Assembly: GCA_050743625.1 (NCBI GenBank) | Contig: JBOGED010000195.1 | Coordinates: 1-64,000, forward strand | Reading direction: 5' to 3' | Origin: JBOGED01 sp050743625 | GTDB lineage: Bacteria; Actinomycetota; Nitriliruptoria; Euzebyales; Egibacteraceae | Length of the DNA: 64,000 nt | Shown: piece after piece, positions 27,780 to 36,627 of the stretch | Layout: each line of letters begins with the position of its first letter | How positions within the stretch are numbered: position 1 is the stretch's first letter | Program-made: the position numbers and the translations under genes | Notes under the pieces: model-generated | Told to the model about the DNA's origin: nothing | Database searches by the model: none | Seen by the model: only the letters and a program-made list of their open reading frames with translations

Positions 27780-27908
27780 ATGGCCCTTCTCGATCTTCAA
27801 GGAATGGAACTGCCCGTCGAGGCGAAGGATGCACTCGCCGGCAAGAGCAGCAGAAGCAAGCACAGCTGCGGCCCGAGCGTGCTCAGCATCACGATTATTT
27901 GCCTGTGA
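27780..27908 (+). CDS. Class III lanthipeptide precursor B
   Basis: 42 residues, too short for most gene finders. The leader starts MALLDLQGMELPVE and holds the LLDLQ motif recognised by class III synthetases. The core region has Ser29, Cys30, Ser33, Ser36, Thr38 and Cys41; S33-x2-S36-x4-C41 is the spacing that gives a labionin or lanthionine ring in SapB- and labyrinthopeptin-type peptides. The ATG has the ideal ribosome site AAGGAGGTGA, seven bases away. The exact leader cut is unknown; the KSSRSKH stretch before the core is a plausible region. Confidence 0.93.
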   Translation: MALLDLQGMELPVEAKDALAGKSSRSKHSCGPSVLSITIICL

Positions 27909-28009
27909 CGCTGACCACAATCACGATGCGGAGATGATGGACGTCTCTGCGACAACCAGCATGGCGTAGCAGCGTCTCCTAGAGAGACAACGCAGGCTAT
28001 AGCGGTTGC

Positions 28010-28049
28010 GGTCTCGGGCGGGCGGGATGCAGCCCGTTCGTCCGAGACC
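28010..28049 (+). terminator. Hairpin between precursor B and the exporter genes
   Basis: GGTCTCGG at 28010 pairs with CCGAGACC ending at 28049, and GCGGG with CCCGT inside. It occupies the same position as the hairpin after precursor A and probably limits readthrough into the exporter genes. Confidence 0.65.
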
Positions 28050-28052
28050 ATT

Positions 28053-29903
28053 ATGCCCGCGCCGCCCTTCGAATCCAAGAGAACATTCGGTCACGGAAAT
28101 GGGGATCTCGTGAGGAGCAAGCCGGGCGCGCGACTCTGGGCGTGGTGCTTGCCTCGCGATGCAGCTGACCGCCTTGTCATCCGGGTCGCCCGGCATGGTG
28201 GCGGCTGGGTCGGTGTGCTTGCGGTCACGGCGATCGCGAGCGCCGTGATGGAGACGCTCCTCCCAGCCGCTCTCGGACGCGCGGTGGACGTTGTGCTTAG
28301 CGGCGGCGACGCGGCCGCATGGATCACGCGATGCGGCATGTTGATCGTACTCCTCGTGGTCTGTGATGTGCTGAGCAGTCTCGCCGACGGTGCGAGCAGT
28401 GCGGAGTCCACGGCGTGGCTACGCCACACGCTGTTGCGTCACGTCCTGGCGCTCGGGACGCGGACCGCCCGGCGGTTCACTCCCGGAGACCTGGTGAGCC
28501 GCATGGTCGGCAATACGGCTGAGGCCGGGCGTGTGGGGGCAGCCGCGGTCGTGGGCATGGCCTCCGCCATCCCTTCGGTCGGCAGCCTCATCGCACTCGT
28601 GCTTATCGATCCGTGGCTTTGCGTCGCGTTCCTGGCTGGGTTCCCCCTGCTCGCGCTGCTGCTACGAGCCTTCGTCCGGGACTCCTCGAATATCGCCACT
28701 CAGTACCTTGGGGTTCAGGGCGCCATCGCGGCACGGCTCGTTGACGCCTTGGCGGGGGCACGCACGATCGCGGCCGCCGGGACGGTGGACCGTGAGGTAG
28801 AACGTGTGCTCGCCCCACTGCCCGAGCTGTACGAGCATGGCCAGGGGATGTGGCGCGCGCAGACCAGGATCGTCTCACAGGCTGGCCTCCTCGGTCTGCT
28901 CGAGGTCGCGGTGCTCGCGGTCGCGGGGTTCGAGCTCGCGCGGGGGCGGATCACCCTCGGTGACATGCTCGCCGCCAGCCAGTACGTGACGCTGGGCATG
29001 GGGCTCGGTGGAATCGTGGCGTTCCTCACTCGACTGTCCCGTGTCCGGGCTGGAGCCAGGCGCACGGCGGAGGTTCTCGCTGAGGCGCCGATGAGATATG
29101 GGACGGGGAACCTGCCCGCCGGACCCGGGCGGCTCGAGTTTCGCGGAGTGACCGTGAGCGTAGGCGGCGAGCGGGTACTGGATGGTCTTGACCTCGTCGT
29201 GCCGGGGGGAGCCGCGGTCGCGGTCGTGGGACGTTCCGGAGCCGGCAAGTCGCTGCTCGCCGCGCTTGCTGGGCGGCTCATCGACCCTGACGAGGGGCAG
29301 GTAGTCCTGGACGATGTGCCGCTCCACCATTTGGACCGTCGCGAGCTCCGTCGTGAGGTCGGCTACGGCTTCGACCGTCCGGCGCTGATCGGGCACACCG
29401 TTGCCGAGGCGATCGGGTTCGGGCAGCACGCGCCCAGTCAGAGGCGGCTGGAGGACGCCGCCCGCGCCGCTTGCGCTGACGTCTTCATCCGCCGGTTGCC
29501 GCAGGGCTACCGGACGCGGCTCGCCGACGCGCCGATGTCCGGGGGAGAGGTCCAGCGCATCGGGCTCGCACGCGCGTTCGCCCAGGCGGGGCGTGTGCTG
29601 GTGCTGGACGACGCCACCTCGAGCCTCGACACCGTGACCGAGCTGCAGATTAGCCGTACGCTCACCGGCGAGTTGAGCGACCGCACCCGTCTTATCGTTG
29701 CCCATCGAGCCTCCACAGCCGCCCGGGCGGACCTCGTCGCTTGGCTGGACGGGAATCGGGTACGGGCGCTCGGGCCACATCACGAGCTGTGGAGCAACCC
29801 GGACTACCGTGCCGTCTTCATCGCGGATGTGGCGGAACTCGAGACCGTCGACACCGTCGACGCGGTCCACACCCGCAACGGGAGTCGAGGTGGGCCGGCG
29901 TGA
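28053..29903 (+). CDS. ABC exporter, membrane-ATPase half, locus B partner 1
   Basis: 616 residues from ATG 28053, or 597 from GTG 28110, which has GGGGA upstream and may be the real start because 28053 is right against the hairpin. Six membrane segments are followed by an ATPase with Walker A GRSGAGKSLL, signature MSGGEVQRIGLARA and Walker B VLVLDDATSSLD. As in locus A, the residue after Walker B is Asp, the mark of the degenerate site in a heterodimer. It is homologous along its length to the 15719-17548 product. Confidence 0.9.
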   Translation: MPAPPFESKRTFGHGNGDLVRSKPGARLWAWCLPRDAADRLVIRVARHGGGWVGVLAVTAIASAVMETLLPAALGRAVDVVLSGGDAAAWITRCGMLIVLLVVCDVLSSLADGASSAESTAWLRHTLLRHVLALGTRTARRFTPGDLVSRMVGNTAEAGRVGAAAVVGMASAIPSVGSLIALVLIDPWLCVAFLAGFPLLALLLRAFVRDSSNIATQYLGVQGAIAARLVDALAGARTIAAAGTVDREVERVLAPLPELYEHGQGMWRAQTRIVSQAGLLGLLEVAVLAVAGFELARGRITLGDMLAASQYVTLGMGLGGIVAFLTRLSRVRAGARRTAEVLAEAPMRYGTGNLPAGPGRLEFRGVTVSVGGERVLDGLDLVVPGGAAVAVVGRSGAGKSLLAALAGRLIDPDEGQVVLDDVPLHHLDRRELRREVGYGFDRPALIGHTVAEAIGFGQHAPSQRRLEDAARAACADVFIRRLPQGYRTRLADAPMSGGEVQRIGLARAFAQAGRVLVLDDATSSLDTVTELQISRTLTGELSDRTRLIVAHRASTAARADLVAWLDGNRVRALGPHHELWSNPDYRAVFIADVAELETVDTVDAVHTRNGSRGGPA

Positions 29904-31684
29904 GCCGCGCGGAGCGGAGGCACATGCTCTTGCGCGTCCTGTCTGCTCCGCTGCGACGCCGGCCTTGGGTCATCGTGCAGCTCGCGGGCTGGTCGATCGT
30001 CCAGGCGCTGCCCGCGTTCCTGTCAGGCTATGCCGTCGCGCGCGCAATCGACGACGGCTTCCTCGCCGGCCGTACCGCGACAGGGTTTGCCTGGCTGGGC
30101 CTCATGGCAATGTCTGTCGTTGCCGGAGCCTGGGGTACCCGTCAGGTCTACCAACGGCTGGCGGGCATCGTCGAACCGTTCCGGGATGAGCTGGTCCGCC
30201 GTGTCGTGACCGGTGTGCTCCACCACTCCATCGCGCGCGGGAACCCTCCCGACACCGCCGGGGTTGGGAGGCTCACCCAACACGTCGAGATCGTGCGCGA
30301 GGCGTTCGCCAGCTTGATCATGGTTTCGCTCAACTTCGCCTTCACCGTGACGAGCGCACTGCTCGGCATGCTCTCCTTGGTCCCCATCGTCTTGGCGTTC
30401 GTTCTTCCCCCCTTGGTGCTCGGCCTCGGATTGTTCTTCGGCGCGCTCGCCGCGATGGCGGCGCGGCAGCGGGTCTTCGTCTTGGCCGACGAGCGCCTCG
30501 CCGAGACGGCGAGCACCGTGGTAGGCGGCCTGCGCGACGTGGTCGCGTGCGGTGCCGAGGAGCAGGTCCGCGCCACGGTTGGTGAGCACGTCGACGCGCA
30601 GGCTCACGCCGCACACGCGTTGGCGCGCCTCTCAACGGTCCGGATCCTGGCCCTGGCCGTTGGCGGCTGGCTGCCGCTGCTGGGCATCCTGGCTGGCGCG
30701 CCGTGGCTGCTGCGTAACGGGGCGACGACGGGTGCGGTCCTGGGCGCGTTTACGTACGTGGCCTATGGACTGCAGCCGGCCCTGGAAACCCTGATCCAGG
30801 GCCTCGGCGGCAGCGGCCTGTGGCTTGCGGTTACCCTGGGCCGGATCGTTGAGGTGAGCAGCGGTCCGGGCGAGATCCCCCACGCTACCGAACGGCTACA
30901 GCCGCGGCCCCATCGGCAAGATCTGCGGCTTTGCGGAATCACCTTCGGCTACGGAACACACGCCGAACCGGTGATCCGCGATCTCGACCTGGTCATCTCC
31001 GATGGTGACCACGTCGCCATCGTGGGCCCGAGTGGCATCGGAAAGTCGACGCTCGCGAACCTCATGACGGGGCTGCTCGAACCTCAAACCGGAGAGGTGC
31101 GGATCGGCGGCGTTCCCGTCCGCGAGCTTGGCGTGGACAGCCTGGCCCTTCATCGCGTGCTGATTCCTCAAGAGGCGTACGTCTTCACCGGCATGCTCAG
31201 GGAGAACCTCACCTACCTGCGGCACGACGTCTCTCAAGCCGAGATCGACGAGGCGGTCGAGGCAATGGGGCTAAGACCGCTCGTTGAGCGGGTCGGCGGA
31301 TACAACGCCGAGGTGGATGCCTCAGCGCTCTCGGCTGGCGAACGCCAGCTCATCGCCTTGACTCGCGCGTATCTCTCGCCGGCGAGGCTTGTGGTCTTGG
31401 ACGAGGCCACGTGCCATCTGGACCCGGTCGCGGAAGTGGGGGCTGAGCGGGCGTTCGCCCGCCGTCCGGGCACGCTCGTCGTGATCGCGCATCGGGTGAG
31501 CTCGGCGATTCGTGCGCGCCGGATCCTCGTCATGGACGGCGCGCACGTGCTGGATGGCACCCACGAGAGCCTGCTGGCGGCCTCGCCGTTGTACCGCGAC
31601 TTGGTCGGCCACTGGACAGTCACTGACCCGACGGCTCCCCTCAGCCAAGGGATTACCGCGGGCTTGAGCTGGCAACAGCCATGA
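29900..31684 (+). CDS. ABC exporter, membrane-ATPase half, locus B partner 2
   Basis: 594 residues. The GTG at 29900 overlaps the partner stop (GTGA). Six membrane segments, Walker A GPSGIGKSTL, signature LSAGERQL and Walker B LVVLDEATCHLD with catalytic Glu. It is the locus B counterpart of 13968-15722, including the unusual signature and the CHLD ending. Together the two halves should export peptide B across the membrane. The next gene overlaps by ATGA, so exporter and protease are translationally coupled. Confidence 0.9.
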   Translation: MSRAERRHMLLRVLSAPLRRRPWVIVQLAGWSIVQALPAFLSGYAVARAIDDGFLAGRTATGFAWLGLMAMSVVAGAWGTRQVYQRLAGIVEPFRDELVRRVVTGVLHHSIARGNPPDTAGVGRLTQHVEIVREAFASLIMVSLNFAFTVTSALLGMLSLVPIVLAFVLPPLVLGLGLFFGALAAMAARQRVFVLADERLAETASTVVGGLRDVVACGAEEQVRATVGEHVDAQAHAAHALARLSTVRILALAVGGWLPLLGILAGAPWLLRNGATTGAVLGAFTYVAYGLQPALETLIQGLGGSGLWLAVTLGRIVEVSSGPGEIPHATERLQPRPHRQDLRLCGITFGYGTHAEPVIRDLDLVISDGDHVAIVGPSGIGKSTLANLMTGLLEPQTGEVRIGGVPVRELGVDSLALHRVLIPQEAYVFTGMLRENLTYLRHDVSQAEIDEAVEAMGLRPLVERVGGYNAEVDASALSAGERQLIALTRAYLSPARLVVLDEATCHLDPVAEVGAERAFARRPGTLVVIAHRVSSAIRARRILVMDGAHVLDGTHESLLAASPLYRDLVGHWTVTDPTAPLSQGITAGLSWQQP

Positions 31685-33108
31685 CCCGCGGGAGGCCGGT
31701 TTGCCCGTCCGTCACTTTGGCCCGCCTCGTCAGCGGGTCTCGGTCGCAAACGATCACCGAATGGATGTCGAACATGCTTGCTCGCCATGGGTACGGTCCG
31801 GGAGCGACCACCCCGAATCTGACCGTGCCCGCGCTGCCGTATCCGATCGAGCGCGCGACGCTGGTCAACGGGCTGCGCGTCGTGATCGCTCCGGACTCGC
31901 GTGCGCCCGCGATCGCCGTCACGGTGTACTACGACGTCGGCATCCGCTCCGAGCCTGAGGGGCGGACCGGCTTCGCGCACCTGTTCGAGCACTTGATGTT
32001 CCAAGGGTCGGCGTCCCTCGAGAAGCTCGCGCACTCCCGATACGTGCACTCGTCTGGCGGGGACTTCGACGGGACGACCCACCTTGACTACACAAACTTC
32101 TACGAGATCCTGCCGAGCAACGCGCTGGAGCGCGCATTGTTCCTCGAGGCCGACCGCATGCGAGCGCCGCGACTGACCGAGCAGAACCTCGCGAACCAGA
32201 TCGCGGTGGTGAAGGAAGAGGTCCGCCTCAAGGTGATGAACCAAGCGTACGGCGGGTTCCCGTGGCTGCAGCTGCCGCCGGTGCTGTTCGACACGTTCCC
32301 GAACGCGCACAACGGCTACGGCGACTTCGCCGACCTGGAGGGGGCGAGGATCGAGGACGCGCAGGGTTTCTTCGACCGCTACTACGCGCCTGGCAACGCG
32401 GTGCTGGCGGTGGTCGGCGATCTCGACGTCGCCGAGACGCTCCGGCTGATCGAGCGGCACTTTGGTGATATCCCCGCGCGCCCGGTGCCTGAGCGTCCCA
32501 GCTTCGCCGAGCCGGACCTCGACGGCCCGCGCCACGACCGGACAGTCGACCGTCACGCCCCGATGCCCGCGGTAGCGCTGGGCTGGCGGGTGCCCGACCC
32601 GATCACCGACTTCGGTGCGTACCTTCCATACCTGGTGCTCTCCGTGGTGCTGACCGACGGGGATGCGTCGCGCCTCCGCCGCCGTCTCGTGAAGGACGAC
32701 CGGCTCGTCACCGCCCTGTCCGCCTTCCTGTCGGTCATGGGCGACCCGTTCGATGTGCGTGAGCCGAGCGCGATGGTGGTGAGCGCGATCCATACCAGGC
32801 CGGTCGAGGATGTCCTGGTGGCACTCGACGAGGAACTGGACCGCCTGGCGACGGACGGTCTCGTGGACGGCGAGCTAGAACGCGCGCGGGTGCGGCTCGT
32901 AGTCGGCCAGATCGGCCGGACCGAGCCGCTTCTCGACCGGGCTCGGTTGATAGCGGTCTTGGAGCAGCAGCGCGGCCGTGCCGAGCTAGCCGGCGAGCTG
33001 CCGGGGCTGCTCGCCGAGGTCACCGGCGAGCAAGTCGTGAAGGCCGCCGCCATGCTGCGCCCCGACCGGCGTGCAGTGCTCGAGCTGGTGCCGGGAGGTC
33101 GGAAGTGA
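31681..33108 (+). CDS. M16B metallopeptidase, active subunit, likely leader protease
   Basis: 475 residues. The inverted zinc motif HLFEH (His100, Glu103, His104) is followed 76 residues later by Glu180 in VVKEEVRLK, the full HxxEH-x76-E pattern. Two M16 repeats make up the chain; the second has IERHFGDIP-type and VERARVRL-type elements. It begins at ATG 31681, overlapping the exporter stop. M16B pairs are reported to trim class III leaders in Paenibacillus (paenithopeptins), so removal of leader B is a reasonable inference. No signal peptide is seen, so it acts in the cytosol unless exported some other way. Confidence 0.88.
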   Translation: MTRGRPVCPSVTLARLVSGSRSQTITEWMSNMLARHGYGPGATTPNLTVPALPYPIERATLVNGLRVVIAPDSRAPAIAVTVYYDVGIRSEPEGRTGFAHLFEHLMFQGSASLEKLAHSRYVHSSGGDFDGTTHLDYTNFYEILPSNALERALFLEADRMRAPRLTEQNLANQIAVVKEEVRLKVMNQAYGGFPWLQLPPVLFDTFPNAHNGYGDFADLEGARIEDAQGFFDRYYAPGNAVLAVVGDLDVAETLRLIERHFGDIPARPVPERPSFAEPDLDGPRHDRTVDRHAPMPAVALGWRVPDPITDFGAYLPYLVLSVVLTDGDASRLRRRLVKDDRLVTALSAFLSVMGDPFDVREPSAMVVSAIHTRPVEDVLVALDEELDRLATDGLVDGELERARVRLVVGQIGRTEPLLDRARLIAVLEQQRGRAELAGELPGLLAEVTGEQVVKAAAMLRPDRRAVLELVPGGRK

Positions 33109-34490
33109 CCGCGATCGTCGAGCCCCGGCCTGTCCCCCCGCTCACGCCGCCGCGTTCGGTCCCGCCGCTCTTGATCGCCAAGCACAAGCTCGACACCGAC
33201 CTGAAGGTTCTCGCAGTCGAGAGCGGTGGGGCGCCCCTGGTGCAGCTACGGCTGTGGGTGCCGTTCGCGGGGCCCCCAGCAGGAGCTGGGGAGGAGGGCC
33301 TGGACGCTGTCGACGCGTCCGGCTCCAGCGAGGCCGACACCGCGCGCGCGACGTTGCTCGCCAGGACCTTGCTGTCCGCCACACAGCGGCGGAGTAACGC
33401 CGAGCTGGCCACGGCGTTCCAGGCGCTGGGGGCCACATTGCGTGTTGGGGCCGACCCGGACGGCCTGCTATTCACGGGCAAGGCGCTCGCGAGCAGCCTA
33501 CGGGACCTGCTAGAGCTGCTCGCTGAGGTGCTGACCTCCGCTACCTACCCCGAGGATGAGGTCGCGGGAGAGCGTGCCCGCGTTGTGGAGGAGCTCACGA
33601 TGGCGCGGTCGGCGCCGTCGGTGCTGGCCAGCGAGGCACTGCTACGACGCATGTTCCGCGGTCATCCCTACGCATGCAAGGTGCCCAAGCCCGAGCAACT
33701 GGCGGAGACGCGTCCAGACGACCTGCGGCGCCAACACGCGGAAGGCGTGCTGCCGGACGGGAGCACGCTCGTGCTCGTGGGTGATGTGCCGGCTCACCAG
33801 GCGCTGGCTCAGGCCGCTGAGGCGCTGTCCGGCTGGAACGCCGTGGGATCGACTCCTGTGGCGCCAGCCGTGCTGGCGCCGGAGCCCGGCCCCGTCCTGC
33901 TCGTGAACCGGCCGGGCTCGGTTCAGTCGTCCATCCGCATGGGCGGCCTGGCGTTGCCGCGGTCGGATCCCGACTACGCCGCCTTGAAGCTGGCGAAGAC
34001 CATCTTCGGCGGCTACTTCGCATCCCGTCTGGTGGAGAACATCCGCGAGGACAAAGGCTACGCCTACTCACCACACTGCGTGATCCGGCACGCGGTAGCG
34101 GGCTCTACGCTGCAGCTCGGAGCAGACGTGGCTAGCCAGGTCACCGCCCCCTCGCTGCTGGAGATCGCCTACGAGCTGGGTCGCATGGCAACCCTGCCAG
34201 TGGGCGCCAACGAGCTGGAGAACGCTTGCCAGTACGCGATCGGCACGCTCGCGCTGGAAACCACGACGCAGGGCGACCTCGCCGACAAGATCGTTGCGCT
34301 GGAGGCCAGCGGGCTCGGCCCCGACTGGCTGGATGAGCACTCGCGCCGCTTGGCAACGGTAACGGTCGAGCAGGTGATGGAGCAGGCGGCCCGCTTCCTC
34401 GCGCCTATGCGGCTCGTGACGGTCGTCCTAGGCGACGCCAACGTGGTCGAGCCGTCGATGCGCACACTCACCGAGGTCACACGGGGTTAA
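33105..34490 (+). CDS. M16B peptidase-like, inactive partner subunit
   Basis: 461 residues, GTG start overlapping the previous stop (GTGA). It has the M16 fold signatures of the non-catalytic subunit, including the GGYFASRLVENIREDKGYAY Arg/Tyr motif near residues 305-325 used in substrate binding. It has no HxxEH. Where the motif would fall, the chain reads FAGPPAGAGEEGLDAVDASG, encoded by the element shared with 19471-19522. The pair therefore resembles heterodimeric M16B proteases, with zinc in one subunit and the Arg/Tyr site in the other. Confidence 0.88.
   Translation: MTAIVEPRPVPPLTPPRSVPPLLIAKHKLDTDLKVLAVESGGAPLVQLRLWVPFAGPPAGAGEEGLDAVDASGSSEADTARATLLARTLLSATQRRSNAELATAFQALGATLRVGADPDGLLFTGKALASSLRDLLELLAEVLTSATYPEDEVAGERARVVEELTMARSAPSVLASEALLRRMFRGHPYACKVPKPEQLAETRPDDLRRQHAEGVLPDGSTLVLVGDVPAHQALAQAAEALSGWNAVGSTPVAPAVLAPEPGPVLLVNRPGSVQSSIRMGGLALPRSDPDYAALKLAKTIFGGYFASRLVENIREDKGYAYSPHCVIRHAVAGSTLQLGADVASQVTAPSLLEIAYELGRMATLPVGANELENACQYAIGTLALETTTQGDLADKIVALEASGLGPDWLDEHSRRLATVTVEQVMEQAARFLAPMRLVTVVLGDANVVEPSMRTLTEVTRG
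33267..33318. repeat. 52-bp element shared with 19471-19522, copy 2
   Basis: This copy is read sense within the second M16 gene and encodes GPPAGAGEEGLDAVDA. The first 28 bases are identical to copy 1, and the CCCCAGC/GCTGGGG hairpin is kept. Confidence 0.8.
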
Positions 34491-34598
34491 CCTCAATGCC
34501 GCCAATTTGGGCGGCTGACGCGGTGCGCTTCGCCATCGGCGGGTCCAAGTTTCTACCAATCGGCGTCGTTTGCCGCCCGCTACCGGCGCGCTGTCTGC

Positions 34599-34620
34599 TT
34601 TTGCGCGCCGGCGCGCAAAA
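34599..34620. terminator. Palindromic terminator-like hairpin 1 after locus B
   Basis: TTTTGCGCGCC is followed directly by its complement GGCGCGCAAAA. The T/A ends make it usable on both strands. It lies 109 bases after the last locus B gene. Confidence 0.65.
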
Positions 34621-34671
34621 ACGGCGGCCAACCGGTGCTATCGGTGTCGCGAACGCCGTTGGCCTGCGACT

Positions 34672-34691
34672 TTTGCGCGTATGCGCGCAAA
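34672..34691. terminator. Palindromic terminator-like hairpin 2 after locus B
   Basis: TTTGCGCGTATGCGCGCAAA is a near-perfect palindrome in the same 348-base gap, similar to hairpin 1. No gene is seen in the rest of the gap (34491-34838). Confidence 0.6.
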
Positions 34692-34838
34692 GACGGAGGC
34701 TTGACCCCGTTTACGCAGCTATCTCGCCAGACCCTATGTGAGTGGCATTGGCGTTAACCTCATCCCTGCGATGCGGCACGCATGCGTGCCGAATCCTGGC
34801 CACAAGCGCATGGGTGGCGTGCCACCATCGGGGTTGTG

Positions 34839-36083
34839 ATGAATACGCGTCGCGTTCGGATGGAGGCGGTGGACGAGACCGCCAGGGTTACCCCGATTGA
34901 GCTCTTCTTCGACTTGGTGTTCGTGTTCGCGTTGACGCAGGTGACCGCCCTGATGGCGGACGACCTGTCGGGGCGCGGGTTGCTCCGCGGGCTGTTGGTG
35001 CTCGCATTGGTGTGGTGGGGTTGGGTCGGCTACTCATGGCTTGGAAACGTGGTCCGCGCGGACGAGGGCGTCGTGCGGTTGGCCATGTTCGGGGCGATGG
35101 GGGCGATGTTCGTGCTCGCCTTGACGATCCCCGAGGCCTTCGACGACCTACCCGGGGGGTTGGCCGGCCCGGTGGTCTTCGCCGTGGTGTACTTCGCGGT
35201 CCGAGCGTTGCACCTGGCGATGTTCTGGGTGGTCAGCCGCGGCGACCCCGGCTTGCGCCGCCAGCTCGTGCACTTCACGCCGTCGATGCTGGGTGGTACC
35301 GCGCTGCTGCTGGTCGCATCGCAGCTCGACGGGCTGGCGCAGACCTTGGTGTGGGGCGCGACGGTGCTCGCGGATTACGGTGGCACCCTGCTGGGAGGCT
35401 CGGCGGGTTGGCGGCTGTACTCTCCCGGCCACTTTGCCGAGCGCCACGGACTCATCCTCATTGTGGCCCTGGGCGAGTCGATCGTCGCGATCGGTGTCGG
35501 GGTCGCCGCGTTGCCGATCTCCTGGCCGATCATCCTGGCCTCGATGCTCGGTCTGGTGGTGGCGGCGAGCATCTGGTGGGCCTACTTCGACGTGGTAGCG
35601 CTCGTCGGTGAGCGCACGCTCGCGAGGGCCTCGACCCAGGACCGTCCGCGGTTGGCCCGCGACTCCTACAGCTACCTCCACCTGCCGATGGTGACCGGGG
35701 TGGTGCTGGTGGCACTGGGGATGAAAAAAGTGCTCGAGTACGTCGGCAATCCGAGCGAGCACCAGATCACCGACCCACTCACGATGCTGCCACTCGTCGC
35801 GCTGTACGGGGGAGTGGTGCTCTACCTGCTGGCCCATGTCGCGTTCCGGCTGCGCAACCTGCACAGCGTCAATGTGCAACGCGTGGCCGTGGCTCTGGCG
35901 CTCTTGGCGGCCGTCCCATTGGCCGCGCAGATGCCGGCGCTGGCCGCGCTTGCCCTGCTCGCCGCCGTCGCCGCCGGCCTGATCATCTTCGAGATGACCC
36001 GCTACGCCGACGTGCGGGACCGGGTCCGCCACGTCGGCGAGGTCGCGGTATCCGAGCGGCAGTCTCACCGGTCACGGGAGTGA
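34839..36083 (+). CDS. Low temperature requirement A (LtrA) family membrane protein
   Basis: 414 residues and about ten membrane segments. The N-terminal signature VTPIELFFDLVFVFALTQVT is diagnostic for LtrA. A second conserved stretch, RHGLILIVALGESIVAIGVG, carries the family's LGE motif, and WWAYFD follows. The biochemical role of LtrA is not established; the family was named from a cold-growth phenotype in Listeria. ATG 34839 is chosen over upstream options because homology begins soon after; ATG 34860 is also possible. It stands alone, between a terminator region and its own terminator. Confidence 0.9.
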   Translation: MNTRRVRMEAVDETARVTPIELFFDLVFVFALTQVTALMADDLSGRGLLRGLLVLALVWWGWVGYSWLGNVVRADEGVVRLAMFGAMGAMFVLALTIPEAFDDLPGGLAGPVVFAVVYFAVRALHLAMFWVVSRGDPGLRRQLVHFTPSMLGGTALLLVASQLDGLAQTLVWGATVLADYGGTLLGGSAGWRLYSPGHFAERHGLILIVALGESIVAIGVGVAALPISWPIILASMLGLVVAASIWWAYFDVVALVGERTLARASTQDRPRLARDSYSYLHLPMVTGVVLVALGMKKVLEYVGNPSEHQITDPLTMLPLVALYGGVVLYLLAHVAFRLRNLHSVNVQRVAVALALLAAVPLAAQMPALAALALLAAVAAGLIIFEMTRYADVRDRVRHVGEVAVSERQSHRSRE

Positions 36084-36158
36084 CGCGCTGGGCCCTTATG
36101 GCCGGGGTTCGTAACGGATACGTGAGAAAGCCTGGCCACAAGGCCGAACCGACGCGAA

Positions 36159-36200
36159 CAGCACCGGCCGTGGCGTGGTTGGTCGCCACGGCCGGTGCTG
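36159..36200 (+). terminator. Terminator after ltrA
   Basis: CAGCACCGGCCGTGGCG at 36159-36175 is perfectly complementary to CGCCACGGCCGGTGCTG at 36184-36200, with an 8-base loop. Confidence 0.8.
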
Positions 36201-36627
36201 CCGCTGCCAGCCGACCGGAGGGGGGCCGGTCGAGTGGCCGAACCAGGCGTCTCGCCGGTTCTTCGGGAGGTTTGCGTGTCCTTTAGTGGTCTTGATCATG
36301 GACGGCGGGCCAAGGCTTGGGGCACCCCCGACGGCGTTTCGCAAGGGACGTCAACCAAACCTAGGGCTTGCGGTTGCGTGTTTTCCGTTCGAGCGAGGAC
36401 CCACCCCGTCCGCAGCCCGGCAATTCGTGGTTTCGTCCCTTCCGCCCGCGCGTTACGGTCGTAGCCCGCTGTGTAGTTGTAGCTCTCCCGTTCGCCGGCT
36501 GCAACACTGTGCGGCGACACGTTCTTGTTGTGTTCGCCGAGGTCTTACGGGTGCGAGTCATCGGCGTCTTGCGTACGATAGAAGCTCGCGGCGGGGCATA
36601 GCTGGCGAGCGCGCGGGGCTTGAGCGG
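36201..36627. other. Spacer before the lasso-like locus
   Basis: About 430 bases with no convincing gene. The promoter of the locus C operon should lie here. I see no strong -35/-10 pair or repeat copy. Confidence 0.4.

Noticed and set aside
29741..29899. Upstream extension of the second locus B exporter gene
   Set aside because: The GTG at 29900 gives a GTGA overlap identical to that in locus A; the extension is a shadow of the first exporter gene.
31234..32793. 519-residue minus-strand frame across the exporter and M16 genes
   Set aside because: It spans two real genes antisense and shows no motif.
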